In this document: in pieces, positions 54,229 to 64,000 of the stretch
Layout: each line of letters begins with the position of its first letter
How positions within the stretch are numbered: the stretch's first letter is position 1
NCBI RefSeq assembly: GCF_024808875.1
Contig: NZ_JANUCT010000001.1
Span: 62,001 to 126,000, forward strand
DNA from: Methylohalomonas lacus
GTDB taxonomy: Bacteria; Pseudomonadota; Gammaproteobacteria; Methylohalomonadales; Methylohalomonadaceae
DNA length: 64,000 nt
Direction: 5' to 3'
The notes under the pieces: generated by a model
Told to the model about the DNA's origin: nothing
Database searches by the model: none
The model's input: only the letters and a program-made list of their open reading frames with translations
Made by a program: the position numbers and the translations under genes

Positions 54229-54756
54229 CTATTTGACAGGTTCCATGATGGCATCGAGATTGAGTTGATCGCAGAAATCCATGAAGTCGCCGCGCAGCGC
54301 GGCGATGGACACATCCGTGGGTATGTTGATGGTCATGTGCAGCGACAACATCGGTGTGCCGGTGTTCGCCGCGCTGTAGCTGTTGCTGTAGAGCGCCTGG
54401 ATATTGATGTTGTTGTTGGCGATGAACTTGGTGATGTCATGAACAACACCGGGCTGATCGAAGGCGACCACATCGATGGCATACGGCATCAGGGTCTGCT
54501 TCGGTCGTTCCGGACGGCTGCGGGTCGAGGTGATCGTCAGCTGCAGGCGCTCTTCCAGCCGTGGCAACAGATCCTCCATCTTGGCGATGGCGTCCCAGGA
54601 GCCGGTAAGCATGAGGATCATGGCCAGACGGTCACCGAGCGCCGCCATGCGCGATTCGGCGATGCTGCAGCCGCTATCCTTGATGGAACGGGTGAAATGT
54701 TCGATGAGCCGGGGGTCGTGGTCGCCGAGGGCGGTGATAACCAGATAATTCTGCAT
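54229..54756 (-). CDS. gcvR: Glycine cleavage system regulator, GcvR-like ACT protein
   Basis: 175 residues with two ACT domains (LVITALGDHDPRLIEHFTRSI and DVVAFDQPGVVHDITKFIANNNINI). GcvR antagonises GcvA to repress the glycine cleavage operon in enterics. Lies between bcp and dapA as in E. coli. A gcvH gene is at 6030 in this window; regulation between them is not shown by sequence. Confidence 0.88.
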   Translation of the reverse strand: MQNYLVITALGDHDPRLIEHFTRSIKDSGCSIAESRMAALGDRLAMILMLTGSWDAIAKMEDLLPRLEERLQLTITSTRSRPERPKQTLMPYAIDVVAFDQPGVVHDITKFIANNNINIQALYSNSYSAANTGTPMLSLHMTINIPTDVSIAALRGDFMDFCDQLNLDAIMEPVK

Positions 54757-54850
54757 GGACTGTGTTTGATAGAGCCGGGCGGCTGAAACGGGCCGGTACA
54801 GCGTTTAACCGGCATTGTCTTGATTTGGCCGGCGAGCCGCAAGCATATTT

Positions 54851-54876
54851 TTCCGCGGCGGCCGGCCGCCGCGGAA
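54851..54876. promoter_or_regulatory. 26-base perfect GC palindrome between gcvR and dapA
   Basis: Two 13-base arms (TTCCGCGGCGGCC and its exact complement) with no loop, centred between 54863 and 54864, in the divergent region. It could be a cruciform-forming site or an operator. No AT-rich core typical of HTH operators. Confidence 0.5.
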
Positions 54877-54966
54877 GTGCCATTTTGCCTTGTCTAATGC
54901 GGACGTGCTCAGTACCATAGACCTTTGTTTCCCCAGTTACACGTACCCTAAAGGTTAGAAGTCTGC

Positions 54967-55857
54967 ATGTTTAAAGGCAGCATGGTTGCTATTGCCACGC
55001 CGATGCAAGCCGGCGTCGCCCCCGATACTGCGCTGGACCCGGACGCCATGGCGCAGCTGGTTGAATTCCATATAGAAAATGGCACTGACGCGATCGTCGC
55101 CGTCGGCACCACCGGCGAATCGGCGACGCTCGACGAGACCGAGCACGGCACTGTCATCAGGCAGGTGGTCGAGCAGGTGAACGGCCGTGTGCCGGTTATC
55201 GCCGGCACCGGCGCCAATTCGACCACTGAGGCCATGCGCCTGACCCGCCACGCGCGCGACGTCGGCGCCGATGCCTGCCTGCTGGTGACGCCGTACTACA
55301 ACAAGCCGACCCAGGAAGGCCTGTACCAGCACTACCGCACCGTTGCCGAGAGCGTCGACATCCCACAGATCCTCTACAATGTGCCGGGCCGCACCGCCTG
55401 TGACATGCAGCCGGAAACCGTCGGCCGGCTGGCGCAAATCGACAATATTGTCGGTCTCAAGGACGCCAACACCGATCTGGACCGGGTCCGGAAGATGCGC
55501 GAGCTGTGCGGCGACGACTTCATGCTGGTCAGCGGCGATGACGCCACGGCCATGGATTTCATGCTCGCCGGCGGCGATGGCGTCATTTCGGTGACCGCCA
55601 ATGTCGTGCCGAAAGCCATGCACGACCTGTGTGTCGCCGCCACGGCAGGCGATAGCGTGGCCGCCGCTGAAATCAACAAGTCTATCGAGAAGCTGAACCA
55701 GGATTTGTTTATCGAATCCAATCCCATCCCCGTCAAATGGGCATTGCACCGTATGGGGCTCATTCAGCCCGGCATTCGCCTGCCGCTGACCTGGTTATCG
55801 GCCAATTACCAGCCGGTCGTGACCGAGGCCATGCGCGAAGCCGGCCTGCTCAACTGA
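54967..55857 (+). CDS. dapA: 4-hydroxy-tetrahydrodipicolinate synthase
   Basis: 296 residues. Schiff-base Lys165 in GLKDANTD, Tyr137 in LYNVPGRT, and GTTGES substrate loop. First step of the lysine branch. Divergent from gcvR; bamC follows 1 base after the stop. Confidence 0.97.
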   Translation: MFKGSMVAIATPMQAGVAPDTALDPDAMAQLVEFHIENGTDAIVAVGTTGESATLDETEHGTVIRQVVEQVNGRVPVIAGTGANSTTEAMRLTRHARDVGADACLLVTPYYNKPTQEGLYQHYRTVAESVDIPQILYNVPGRTACDMQPETVGRLAQIDNIVGLKDANTDLDRVRKMRELCGDDFMLVSGDDATAMDFMLAGGDGVISVTANVVPKAMHDLCVAATAGDSVAAAEINKSIEKLNQDLFIESNPIPVKWALHRMGLIQPGIRLPLTWLSANYQPVVTEAMREAGLLN

Positions 55858-55858
55858 A

Positions 55859-56935
55859 ATGATGACTATGTATCGATTGAAAAGCCTAGTTTGCATCCTG
55901 CCGCTGATACTACTCGCGGGCTGCCAATTTCTGCCCAACCTCGACAACGTGCTGCCCGACCAGCGCGAATCCTATCGCGAGGCACGCGACATGCCGCCGC
56001 TCGAGGTGCCGCCGGACCTGACCCGCGAGCGCATCAACGACAGCATGGCCATCCCCGGCGAGGAGGATGATCCGAATACGCTGTCGGCCTATGAACGCCG
56101 GCAGCAAGCGGGTGGCTCGGGGAGCAGCCTGAGCTCCGCCATGGCCGACGAGCAGACGGTGGTCGTGCAGGGTGACAAGCGCAGCGTCTGGCCGGAACTG
56201 GCGGCGTTCTGGAGCGAGCAGGGCCACGAACTGGCACTGAACGATGTCGAGCTGGGCGTGCTGGAAACCGCCTGGTCACAGCCGCAAACGGGTGCCGAGG
56301 GTGAAGTGCGCGAACGCTATCGCATCTTCGCTGAGCCGGGTAACGACGCCGATACCACGCTGCTATTCGTCTCCCAGGAGCAGCAGCAGCGCGCCAGCGC
56401 CGGCGATGAATGGCTGGATGTCGGCGGCGACGCCGAGGCGCGCGAGCGCATGGCGGCGGATCTGAACAGCTATTTCGGCGGCAGCGGCGGCCAGCAGGTG
56501 GCAGCCGCCGGTGGCGACAGCAGTGCGGCGTCCGGCGGTAGTAGCGGTTCCGGCGGGCGGAGCGAGAGTATCGCCCGGGCCGAAATCAGCAACAATGATG
56601 ACGGCCAGGTTTACATGTCTCTGCCGAACGACTTCGACACGGCCTGGGATCGAATCGGCTCGGCACTGATTGATGTCGGCATGGAAATTCGTTCCAGTGA
56701 CGCTGACGCCGGCGAGTACCTAGTGGCCTATCAGCCGCCGGAAGAGGAAGACAAGGGCTGGTTCGACGCACTCAAGTTCTGGAGCAGTGGTGACGAGCCC
56801 GAGATCTACCGGATCAGCCTGACCGCCGACGCCGACCGTACCGAGCTGATTCTGCGCGACGAGGACGGCGACTGGCTGTCGGACGACAACGCCCGCAACC
56901 TGCTGTATCGCATCCAGCAGCGGTACAATCGCTGA
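55859..56935 (+). CDS. bamC: Outer-membrane assembly lipoprotein BamC
   Basis: 358 residues. Signal MMTMYRLKSLVCILPLILLAGC; ATG 55859, 55862 and 55868 are all in frame. Mature N-terminus has the BamD-binding motif (LPDQRESYREARDMPPLEVPPDLT), then two helix-grip domains joined by a Ser/Gly-rich linker (SSAASGGSSGSGGRSES). Co-transcribed with dapA as in E. coli. A heptamer-array element begins 2 bases after its stop. Confidence 0.93.
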   Translation: MMTMYRLKSLVCILPLILLAGCQFLPNLDNVLPDQRESYREARDMPPLEVPPDLTRERINDSMAIPGEEDDPNTLSAYERRQQAGGSGSSLSSAMADEQTVVVQGDKRSVWPELAAFWSEQGHELALNDVELGVLETAWSQPQTGAEGEVRERYRIFAEPGNDADTTLLFVSQEQQQRASAGDEWLDVGGDAEARERMAADLNSYFGGSGGQQVAAAGGDSSAASGGSSGSGGRSESIARAEISNNDDGQVYMSLPNDFDTAWDRIGSALIDVGMEIRSSDADAGEYLVAYQPPEEEDKGWFDALKFWSSGDEPEIYRISLTADADRTELILRDEDGDWLSDDNARNLLYRIQQRYNR

Positions 56936-56937
56936 GG

Positions 56938-57147
<210 letters not shown>

Positions 57148-57154
57148 AGCTCGC

Positions 57155-58534
57155 TTACTTTCTCCGTCTTGACCGGCGTTCCCAGCGTGGCGGGTTCTTG
57201 CGCCCGGCGTAGGGGTTTTCACCCTGCTTGAATTCCAGCAGTAGCGGCATACCTTCCAGTTGTAACTGTTCCCGCAGTGATCGGGCCAGATAGCGCTTGT
57301 AGTGATGCGGCAGGTGCTCGACCTGGTTGCCGTGGACGATTACGCGCAATGGCCGGCGGCCGCCCAGGTGGGCGTAGCGCAGTTTGATGCGGCGGCCGCG
57401 CACCAGCGGCGGTTGGTGTGCCTCCAGGGCGCGTTCCATGCAGCTGGTCAGAAGCGCGGTATTCAGCGGCATGTCGAACAGTTCGCCGATGTGCGCGGCA
57501 CTGGCGAACATTTCACCGACACCGCTGCCGTGCAGCGCCGAGATGAAATGCACGCGGGCGTAGTCGGCAAACACCAGCCGCTGATCCAGCTGGGCCTGCA
57601 CCTGCTGACGCTGGTCCGGTCCCAGCCCGTCCCACTTGTTGATCGCGATGATGATCGCCTTGCCGCGGTCGACGGCCATGCCCAGCAAATGGGCGTCCTG
57701 CTCGGTGATGCCGGTGTGTGCGTCGACCACCAGGATCACCAGATCGGCACTGTCGATCGCTTTCAGGGTGCGGATGACGCTGATTTTTTCCAGTGCCTCG
57801 CTGACCTGGGATCGCCGCCGCACGCCGGCGGTGTCGATGAGCGTGTAACGGCGGCCGTCGCGCTCCAGCTGTGCATCGATACTGTCGCGGGTTGTGCCGG
57901 GGCGGTCGAAAGTGAGCATGCGTTCCTCGCCCAGCAGTCGGTTGATCAGGGTCGACTTGCCGGCGTTCGGCCGGCCGAGCACGGCGATGCTCAGTTCGCC
58001 GGGGCGGTCGGCATCGGCGGCTGCGCTGTCGGCGGCGGGCAGGGTGGAGAACAGCGTGTCCAGCAGTCGCGGTATGCCGCTGCCGCGCTGCGCCGACACC
58101 GCCAGCGGCTCGCCGACGCCGAGCTGATAGAACTCGGCGCAGGCCAGTTCCGAGTCCGTGCCTTCGGTCTTGTTGACGACCAGCCGCAGCCGCTCGCCCA
58201 GCGGCCGCAACTGCCCGGCCAGTTCCTGTTCCTCGACCGTGGGTCCGGTCCGGCCGTCGACCAGCCACAGGACCAAGTCAGCCTCGTGCACCGCCTGCAG
58301 GCTGTGTGCCGTGACCCGCTCGGCCAGCGCCGGATCCTCGGCGGCGGCGTGGCCGAGACCGCCGGTGTCGACGAGCAGGCAGCGCTGCTGACCGTGCCGG
58401 ATCTCGCCGGCAATGCGATCGCGGGTCACACCGGGCTGGTCGTCGACCAGCGCCCGGTCGCTGTTGGTCAGGCGGTTAAAGAGGGTGGATTTGCCGACGT
58501 TGGGTCGGCCGACAATAACGACGACGGCGGTCAT
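57155..58534 (-). CDS. der: Ribosome-assembly GTPase Der (EngA)
   Basis: 459 residues. Two GTPase domains, P-loops [14 protein letters not shown] and GRPNAGKSTLINRLL with NKTEG and NKWDGL motifs, and the KH-like C-terminal domain ending in a basic tail (NPPRWERRSRRRK). Required for 50S assembly. Confidence 0.96.
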   Translation of the reverse strand: MTAVVVIVGRPNVGKSTLFNRLTNSDRALVDDQPGVTRDRIAGEIRHGQQRCLLVDTGGLGHAAAEDPALAERVTAHSLQAVHEADLVLWLVDGRTGPTVEEQELAGQLRPLGERLRLVVNKTEGTDSELACAEFYQLGVGEPLAVSAQRGSGIPRLLDTLFSTLPAADSAAADADRPGELSIAVLGRPNAGKSTLINRLLGEERMLTFDRPGTTRDSIDAQLERDGRRYTLIDTAGVRRRSQVSEALEKISVIRTLKAIDSADLVILVVDAHTGITEQDAHLLGMAVDRGKAIIIAINKWDGLGPDQRQQVQAQLDQRLVFADYARVHFISALHGSGVGEMFASAAHIGELFDMPLNTALLTSCMERALEAHQPPLVRGRRIKLRYAHLGGRRPLRVIVHGNQVEHLPHHYKRYLARSLREQLQLEGMPLLLEFKQGENPYAGRKNPPRWERRSRRRK

Positions 58535-58540
58535 TGCGGT

Positions 58541-58686
58541 CGTATCTCGTATCTCGTCATGCGTATCTCGTTAGTCAAGCCGGCTTGTAAAAGCCAATGT
58601 GAAGCAGTTCGCATGAACGCAAAATACCACAATCTTGCGTTTGCGCCCGTCGGTGTCGAGATACGAGATACGAGCGACGAGATACG
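58541..58686 (-). repeat. Heptamer-array intergenic element, copy 4 (divergent, short)
   Basis: On the minus strand it begins right after the bamB stop: CGTATCTCGTCGCTCG, then CGTATCTCGTATCTCGAC; about 80 bases of unrelated spacer; then ACGAGATACG-CATG and ACGAGATACGAGATACG, ending a few bases from the der ATG. Arms contain only two or three heptamers, no long array. Confidence 0.75.
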
Positions 58687-59847
58687 CTATTTATAGGTAT
58701 ACGCGGCGAGCTCGCCGTCGCTGCTGTAGAAGTAGACGCTTTCACCGTCGCTGACCGGGGCGGCGAGCAGCGGGCTTTCGTCGATGCGCGTGCGGGCGAC
58801 GAATTCGCCGCTGTCGCGATCCATCCAGTGTACGTGGCCTTCGATTCCGCCGACAGCAACATACGGACCGAGCACGACCGGTGCCGTTGTCGCACGCGCC
58901 TGCAGATCTTCCTGGCGCCAGACCGAGGCACCGGATATCTGTTCCAGCGCCCAGACATGGCCATTATCGGCGGTGACATAGACGTTGTTCGCGTCGACGT
59001 CCAGACCGGCGTACGAGGCGACGTCGCGGTTCCACAACATGCGGCCAGCGTCGACGCTGATGGCGGCGACGCGGCCCTGATAGGTGGCGACGTAGACGAT
59101 GTCGTTGCGGACCACCGGCGTGGCGTCGATGTCGACCATGCGTTCGAGGTCGGAGCTGCCGGTTCCCATGGCAATGCGCATCTCCCACAGGGGCTTGCCG
59201 GTCGACAGTTCCAGCGCCAGCAGGCGGCCGGCATCGAAACCGGCGAGGATGACGCCATTGTGGATGACCGGAGTGCTGGTGCCACGTAATGACAGCGCCG
59301 GTACGCTGCGGTCATAGATCCACAGCTGGTCGCCACTGTCGGCGTTGAGTCCGGTCAGCTTGCCGTCGACGGTGCGCACGACGACGACACCGTCGGCAAC
59401 CTGCGGCGCCGCCAGCACCTCACTGGAAACACTCTGTTGCCACAGCGGCTCGCCGCTGTCGGCGTCCAGAGCCACGACCTTGCCATTGCTGCTGCCGACC
59501 AGCACCAGACCAGAGCCAGCACCGGTGGCGCTGGCCAGCGGCTCGTCGGTGTCATGGCGCCAGGCCACGCGGCCGCTGTCCAGTGCCAGGGCGGTGACGT
59601 CGCCATTGCGGGCGGCGGCGTAGATGCGGTCACCGGCGATCGCCGGGGTCATTTTCAGGTATTGTTCGTCACTGCCGTTGCCGATGCTGCGCGTCCAGCG
59701 GTTGTCGATGTTGGCAGTGGTTTCGAATTCCACCAGCGGTGCCGGCGGTTCGGCGTTATCCTCGCCGCCACTGAAATAGTTGGTCAGCGTCGTGCAACCG
59801 GACAGCAATAATGCCATCCCCGTGAGTGCCAGCGATCGTGCCATCAT
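58687..59847 (-). CDS. bamB: Outer-membrane assembly lipoprotein BamB
   Basis: 386 residues. Signal MMARSLALTGMALLLSGC with lipobox. Eight PQQ-like propeller blades (for example GDRIYAAARNGDVTALALDSGRVAWRHDT, LVLVGSSNGKVVALDADSGEPLWQQ). Part of the BAM complex. It overlaps yfgM by 4 bases. Confidence 0.95.
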   Translation of the reverse strand: MMARSLALTGMALLLSGCTTLTNYFSGGEDNAEPPAPLVEFETTANIDNRWTRSIGNGSDEQYLKMTPAIAGDRIYAAARNGDVTALALDSGRVAWRHDTDEPLASATGAGSGLVLVGSSNGKVVALDADSGEPLWQQSVSSEVLAAPQVADGVVVVRTVDGKLTGLNADSGDQLWIYDRSVPALSLRGTSTPVIHNGVILAGFDAGRLLALELSTGKPLWEMRIAMGTGSSDLERMVDIDATPVVRNDIVYVATYQGRVAAISVDAGRMLWNRDVASYAGLDVDANNVYVTADNGHVWALEQISGASVWRQEDLQARATTAPVVLGPYVAVGGIEGHVHWMDRDSGEFVARTRIDESPLLAAPVSDGESVYFYSSDGELAAYTYK

Positions 59848-60527
59848 AGGTTGTCCGCCGCGCTGTCGAGTTCGGTCGTATTCACGGGTGTAGCCTTGCC
59901 GCCGACGCTTTCCAGTTTCATCTGCAGCAGTTCACGGCCGCCGGCCTGCGGTGACGTGTTGGCCAATGCCAGGCGGTAGGCTTCGCGTGCGCCTGCCGTG
60001 TCCTCCCGGCCCAGCAGTATATCGCCGCGCAGTTCCTCGTACTCGGCCGTGAAGCGGCCAAAGTCGGTCGACTGCAGCAGTTCCAGCGCGGCATCGTACT
60101 GTTCCCGGGCGGTCAGTACCCGCACCAGCCGCAGGCGGGCAACGTGCTGCAAGGAGTCCTCGTCGAGGCTTTCCAGCGCCTGGCGCAGACGGCTTTCCGC
60201 CGTTTCCAGATCGTCTGCAGCCAGCGCCTGCCGGGCCAGAGCGAGCGCCGCGAAACCGGCGTAGGGCGTGGCCGCGTAGTCCGCCAGCAGCTGGGTACCC
60301 TTGTCCTGCAGCTGTTCGCTGTCGCCAGCGGCGCGCGCGGCGAGCATTTCCTGGTACAGGCTGGAGGCCTCGCGGGCGCGGTTTTCCTGGTACTCGCTCC
60401 AGCCACGCCAGCCGACCAGCGCGCCGATACCGACCACGATGCCGATGACCACGGCCATGCCGTTCTCGCGCCACCATTCCTTGATGGCTTCTACTTGTTC
60501 TTCGTCGGTTCTGTCTGCCACGCTCAC
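59844..60527 (-). CDS. yfgM: YfgM family ancillary translocon protein
   Basis: 227 residues. N-terminal cytoplasmic DEEQVEAIKEWWRENG, a membrane helix (MAVVIGIVVGIGALVGW), then periplasmic TPR helices. YfgM binds PpiD at SecYEG. Position between hisS and bamB is conserved. Confidence 0.92.
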   Translation of the reverse strand: MSVADRTDEEQVEAIKEWWRENGMAVVIGIVVGIGALVGWRGWSEYQENRAREASSLYQEMLAARAAGDSEQLQDKGTQLLADYAATPYAGFAALALARQALAADDLETAESRLRQALESLDEDSLQHVARLRLVRVLTAREQYDAALELLQSTDFGRFTAEYEELRGDILLGREDTAGAREAYRLALANTSPQAGGRELLQMKLESVGGKATPVNTTELDSAADNL

Positions 60528-60686
60528 TTCTCCACTGGGGCCGATCGTCGCCTGTGGCGTTGTGATCGACGCTTAATCTACCCAAAACAAAACATTATAA
60601 CCGGCTAACGGTGGCCGCGCCGAGCCCCGTCTGCAAGGCAACATGAAATCCGGCCACCGCGGCCACGGTCGTTTTGCTGCTGTTTG

Positions 60687-61982
60687 TTATTGCGGCGTTG
60701 AATCTGTCTCTGGGAGCGCCGCGGCTGCCAGCAGTTCCTTGACGGTGTCGGCGGCGGCAGCCTGCGCGACGCTGTGCTGCTCGCCCTGGCCGCGCAACGG
60801 TTTCACGGTCACACGGTCACTGGCAAGTTCGTCATCGGCCAGGATGAGTGCGAGCAGGGCGCCGTTGCGGTCGGCGCGCTTGAACTGGCTTTTCAGGCTG
60901 CCACCGCCGCAATGACTCATCACCCGCAGCCCCGGCAGGGCGTCGCGCAGTTGATCGGCTAGCTGCAGCGCGCGGGCCGCGGCGCCTTCGCCGGTGACGA
61001 TGTAGACGTGCGGCTGGCGCGGTCCCGGGTCGAGACCGAGCAGTTCCAGCAGTCGCTCGAGGCCGATGGCGAAGCCGATCGCCGGTGTCGGCGGACCGCC
61101 GACCTGTTCGATCAGGCGATCATAACGGCCGCCGGCGCAGACGGTGGCCTGCGCACCAAGCTGATCGGTGGTCCATTCGAACACCGTGTGATTGTAATAG
61201 TCGAGGCCGCGTACCAGCCGTGGGTTGATCACGTAATCGATACCGGCGGCGGTCAACAGTTCGCACAGGCCGGCGAAATGCGCCCGCGACTCGTCGTCGA
61301 GGTGATCGGCCAGTGCCGGAGCATCGGCGATCAGCGCCTGCATGTCGGGATTCTTGCTGTCGAGTATGCGCAGCGGGTTGTGTTCCAGCCGGCGCCGGCT
61401 GTCGTCGTCAAGCTGGTCGCGATGTTGGCCGAAATAGTCGACCAGCACTTCGCGATAGGCCGCACGCGATTCCGTGCTGCCGAGCGAGTTGAGTTCCAGT
61501 TGCAGGCCGTCCAGGCCAAGCTGGCGCCAGAGCCGCTGGCACAGCAGGATCAGTTCGGCATCGATGTCCGGACCGGCCATGCCGTAGGCCTCGACGCCGA
61601 TCTGGTGGAACTGGCGGTAGCGGCCCTTCTGCGGGCGCTCATGGCGGAACATCGGGCCCAGGTACCAGAGTCGCTGGGTCTGGTTGTGGAACAGACCATG
61701 TTGCAGGCCGGCACGCACGCAGCCGGCGGTGCCTTCCGGCCGCAGGGTGATCGAGTCGTCGTTGCGGTCGGCGAAGGAGTACATTTCCTTGCTGACGATG
61801 TCGGTGTGTTCGCCGATGGCACGGGCGAAGACCTCGGTCTTTTCCATGATCGGCAGGCGGATTTCCTGGTAGCCGTAACTGTCGAGGACATCGATCAGGA
61901 CCTGCTCGAGCTCGCGCCAAGCCGGGCTGCGCTCCGGCAGAATGTCACTCACGCCGCGAATGGCTTGGATGCGATTGGCCAC
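60687..61982 (-). CDS. hisS: Histidine-tRNA ligase
   Basis: 431 residues. Class II motif 2 [14 protein letters not shown], motif 3 [13 protein letters not shown], His-specific [12 protein letters not shown]. The C-terminal anticodon domain ([19 protein letters not shown]) is intact. In many gammaproteobacteria ispG lies just upstream, between rodZ and hisS; here it does not. Confidence 0.96.
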   Translation of the reverse strand: MANRIQAIRGVSDILPERSPAWRELEQVLIDVLDSYGYQEIRLPIMEKTEVFARAIGEHTDIVSKEMYSFADRNDDSITLRPEGTAGCVRAGLQHGLFHNQTQRLWYLGPMFRHERPQKGRYRQFHQIGVEAYGMAGPDIDAELILLCQRLWRQLGLDGLQLELNSLGSTESRAAYREVLVDYFGQHRDQLDDDSRRRLEHNPLRILDSKNPDMQALIADAPALADHLDDESRAHFAGLCELLTAAGIDYVINPRLVRGLDYYNHTVFEWTTDQLGAQATVCAGGRYDRLIEQVGGPPTPAIGFAIGLERLLELLGLDPGPRQPHVYIVTGEGAAARALQLADQLRDALPGLRVMSHCGGGSLKSQFKRADRNGALLALILADDELASDRVTVKPLRGQGEQHSVAQAAAADTVKELLAAAALPETDSTPQ

Positions 61983-62005
61983 CAGTGGATCCCTGAAGTT
62001 ATCGG

Positions 62006-63025
62006 CTAGTCGCCAACGCGGAACTGGGCGACGCCGGCTTGCGATTGTTCGAGGGTGTCGATGGGGTTGCCGTTGTAGCTGACGTTGACGCCGGGCGCAT
62101 AGCCGAGCAGCACTTCCAGCGGCGGCTTGCCGTTGACGCGGATGGTTTCGCCGGTCTCGGCCAGACCCAGATACAGGCGCTTGCCATCGGCGTCATAGAC
62201 TTCGATCCAGGACTCTTCCTCGATGCTCAGGCGTAAACCGCGGTCACCGCTGTTGCCGCGCCCGGATTCGCCGACCTCGGGCAGTGTCTCCAGCAGTTCG
62301 GCATCCGCGCCGGCGTCGTTGCCGGTTGCGCGACTGTCATCTTCGGTCTCGTCTGCCGTGGCGGTCAGGGGCGCCGGTGCCAGCTGTTCCGGCGTTGCAT
62401 CGTCGCCGGTTGCCGCCGCTGGCGATTCGGCCTGCGTTGCGCTGGCATCCATATCCGGCCCGCCCGGGTGACGGACGATCGGGATCGGGTAGCCGAGTGC
62501 GCTGTCGACGGTTTCCGCCTCACTGTCGTCCGCCGGTTCGTCCACATCCGCGATCGGCTCAACGGACTGTTCTTCCAGCTGCCAGCTGTCGAGATCGATG
62601 AGGCCTTCCTCGCCCAGGTGGCGGCTCTGCCACCAGGCCAGCAACAGTACCACCAGGCCCAGCGTCAGCAGATAGGTGACCGCGCGAACCGGCTTGTCGG
62701 AGCTGCTGACCTGGCTTTTGGCCGCGACCGGCGGTTTCAGTTCCGGATGCTGGTTGTCACGCGCGTCGTAGGCGGCCAGTACGGTTTCGCTGTCCAGGTC
62801 GAGCAGACGGGCGTAATTGCGCAGGTAGCCGCGCACGTAGATTGGCGTCGGCAGTTGTGTCTCGTCGTCGCGCTCCAGCGCTGCGACGATCCGCTGGTGC
62901 AGGTGTAGCTTGGTGGCGGCCTCCTGCTGGGTTAGGCCACTGGCTTCACGGCCCTGGCGCAGCAGTTCGCCGGGCGTCGGGCCGGTACGGACATCATCGG
63001 CGGCGTTGTCGTCGGTCTCACTCAT
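62006..63025 (-). CDS. rodZ: Cytoskeleton protein RodZ
   Basis: 339 residues. N-terminal HTH ([36 protein letters not shown]), a membrane helix ([17 protein letters not shown]), an acidic, Ala/Glu-rich periplasmic linker, and a C-terminal DUF4115 domain ([36 protein letters not shown]). Links MreB to the cell wall machinery. 23 bases before hisS. Confidence 0.94.
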   Translation of the reverse strand: MSETDDNAADDVRTGPTPGELLRQGREASGLTQQEAATKLHLHQRIVAALERDDETQLPTPIYVRGYLRNYARLLDLDSETVLAAYDARDNQHPELKPPVAAKSQVSSSDKPVRAVTYLLTLGLVVLLLAWWQSRHLGEEGLIDLDSWQLEEQSVEPIADVDEPADDSEAETVDSALGYPIPIVRHPGGPDMDASATQAESPAAATGDDATPEQLAPAPLTATADETEDDSRATGNDAGADAELLETLPEVGESGRGNSGDRGLRLSIEEESWIEVYDADGKRLYLGLAETGETIRVNGKPPLEVLLGYAPGVNVSYNGNPIDTLEQSQAGVAQFRVGD

Positions 63026-63049
63026 AAAAATAGTCGGGGACGGTGCCGC

Positions 63050-63817
63050 CTAGCGTATGCCGGACTCGCGCAACAAACGCACCTGGTCGGAATCGGGGAA
63101 ATTGGATTTTAGCGACAGAGCATAACTCGACACGGCATCCTTGTTGCCAAGCTTGTCCTCGATGCGGATGCCGAGCCAGAGGCTGCTGGCACTGTGTCGG
63201 GCGACGCTGGCGTAGCGCTGCAGATAACCGCGTGCCGACAGATATTCCTCGGCCTGGTATTGCAACTCGGCCATCTGTAGCAACGCCAGCGGCTGCTCCG
63301 GGTTGCGTTCCAGTGCCTTGCGGTAATATTGCTCGGCCTTGTCGGGCCGGTCGCTGACCGAGGCACAGGTGCCGGCATTGGTCAGTGCCCGCGCCGGGTT
63401 GTTGTTGAGCGGGTTTTCACTGGCTTTGACGAAGGCCGCCTCGGCTTCCGCGAAACGATCCTGGCCGCAGAGAAACTGGCCGTAGTTGTTGAGGATGTTC
63501 GGCTGTTTCGGTGCCAGCTTCAATGCTTTTTCAAAGTTGGCCTCGGCCTTGTCGTAGACCCCCATGCGCTGATGTAGCAAACCGAGCATGTTATAGGCCA
63601 TCGGGTATTCCGGGTCGGCCTTACGTGCACGTTCGAGCTTTTCCAGTGCCTTTTCGAAATTGCCGTCCTGCATGTAGGCGACACCAAGCCGCATATTGGC
63701 CTCGGCAATATCGTTGGCGTCGTGTTCGCTGCGCAGGTCACTGCCGGTGGTCGCGCAGCCGCCGGCCAGCAACAGCGCCAGCAGTGGCAGGATTCGGATC
63801 AGGCCGCGTTGTGTCAT
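63050..63817 (-). CDS. pilW: Type IV pilus biogenesis lipoprotein PilW/PilF
   Basis: 255 residues. Signal [21 protein letters not shown] with lipobox; six TPRs ([56 protein letters not shown]). Pilotin for PilQ secretin. Its ATG overlaps the rlmN stop (ATGA). Confidence 0.93.
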   Translation of the reverse strand: MTQRGLIRILPLLALLLAGGCATTGSDLRSEHDANDIAEANMRLGVAYMQDGNFEKALEKLERARKADPEYPMAYNMLGLLHQRMGVYDKAEANFEKALKLAPKQPNILNNYGQFLCGQDRFAEAEAAFVKASENPLNNNPARALTNAGTCASVSDRPDKAEQYYRKALERNPEQPLALLQMAELQYQAEEYLSARGYLQRYASVARHSASSLWLGIRIEDKLGNKDAVSSYALSLKSNFPDSDQVRLLRESGIR

Positions 63818-64000
63818 GGACGTCGTTCCATTCTGTGAACCGAAACGGGTTGCCGTACTGCCTGATGGCGGCGCGCCTTGGCCCGCACCTCGCCGACCAG
63901 CTGGCCGCAGGCAGCATCGATATCATCCCCACGGGTCTTGCGGGTGATGGTAAACAGCCCCGACTCTAGCAGAATCTCGCGGAACTGATTAATTTTTTCC
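63814..64000 (-). CDS. rlmN: 23S rRNA/tRNA (adenine-2) methyltransferase RlmN, C-terminus only
   Basis: The window holds the last ~62 codons: [34 protein letters not shown], including the second active-site cysteine (the one methylated during catalysis, in DAACGQL). The remainder lies beyond the edge. Stop overlaps the pilW start. Confidence 0.93.
   Translation of the reverse strand, partial: EKINQFREILLESGLFTITRKTRGDDIDAACGQLVGEVRAKARRHQAVRQPVSVHRMERRP

Noticed and set aside
57302-58696. 464-codon plus-strand open frame opposite der
   Set aside because: Antisense shadow; runs through the heptamer element, which cannot be coding.

Overview
This is chromosomal DNA from a moderately GC-rich gammaproteobacterium, cut at both ends (the first gene lacks its 5' part, the last its N-terminal part). 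Gene order supports the assignment: hemA-prfA-prmC divergent from a TPR lipoprotein gene with lolB-ispE-tRNA-Gln-prs-rplY-pth-ychF beyond it; rpe-gph-trpE-trpG-trpD-trpC; bcp-gcvR divergent from dapA-bamC; and rlmN-pilW-rodZ-hisS-yfgM-bamB-der. The lineage looks like a Chromatiales/Ectothiorhodospiraceae-type bacterium rather than an enteric, but this is inference and species cannot be named.

Layout. 1-5.9 kb: iron acquisition (TonB-dependent receptor, then ferric-iron ABC binding protein, permease, ATPase). 6-7.3 kb: gcvH, tpx, dgkA. 7.3-8.3 kb: a minus-strand pair of small proteins under a perfect Fur-type box, then two entericidin-like lipoprotein genes facing each other across one terminator. 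8.4-13.0 kb (minus): hemA-prfA-prmC-moeB-like-JAMM protease. 13.2-15.0 kb: TPR lipoprotein gene.

15.0-30.7 kb is an integrated element. A 12-bp direct repeat (TTCAATCCGTGA) marks both ends: the left copy holds the stop codon of the TPR gene and the right copy holds the GTG start of lolB. In the uninterrupted chromosome these two genes would have overlapped, so the element sits exactly in a stop/start overlap and restores both. It carries a P4-type integrase, an AlpA regulator, a chain of overlapping tiny genes, a helicase-loader-like protein, a DnaB helicase, a DUF5681 protein, decayed genes, an unrecognised 302-residue protein, and a tightly overlapping cassette of three DNA methyltransferase-like genes (611, 718 and 1069 residues) preceded by a ribbon-helix-helix remnant. 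No capsid, tail or terminase gene is present; it resembles a phage-satellite-like or integrative island with its own replication module and a restriction/defence cargo.

30.7-41.4 kb: lolB, ispE, tRNA-Gln, prs, rplY, pth, ychF, panD, a class II aldolase, a ferredoxin-NADP reductase, a YajG-like lipoprotein and a PAS-GGDEF-EAL protein. 41.5-47.7 kb (minus): a beta-propeller protein and the trp/gph/rpe cluster. 48-54.8 kb: DUF3530, DUF4870, queG, an AI-2E family transporter, PhoH-PIN, bcp, gcvR. 55-64 kb: dapA-bamC, then der, bamB, yfgM, hisS, rodZ, pilW, rlmN on the minus strand.

The most unusual intergenic feature is a dispersed element with a GC-rich head, a left arm of TATCTCG-type sequence and a right arm made of a perfect 7-bp tandem array (ACGAGAT, 9, 13 and 10 units in three copies). 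All four copies begin a few bases after a stop codon (iron-binding protein gene, prs, bamC, bamB) and have the same orientation relative to that upstream gene.
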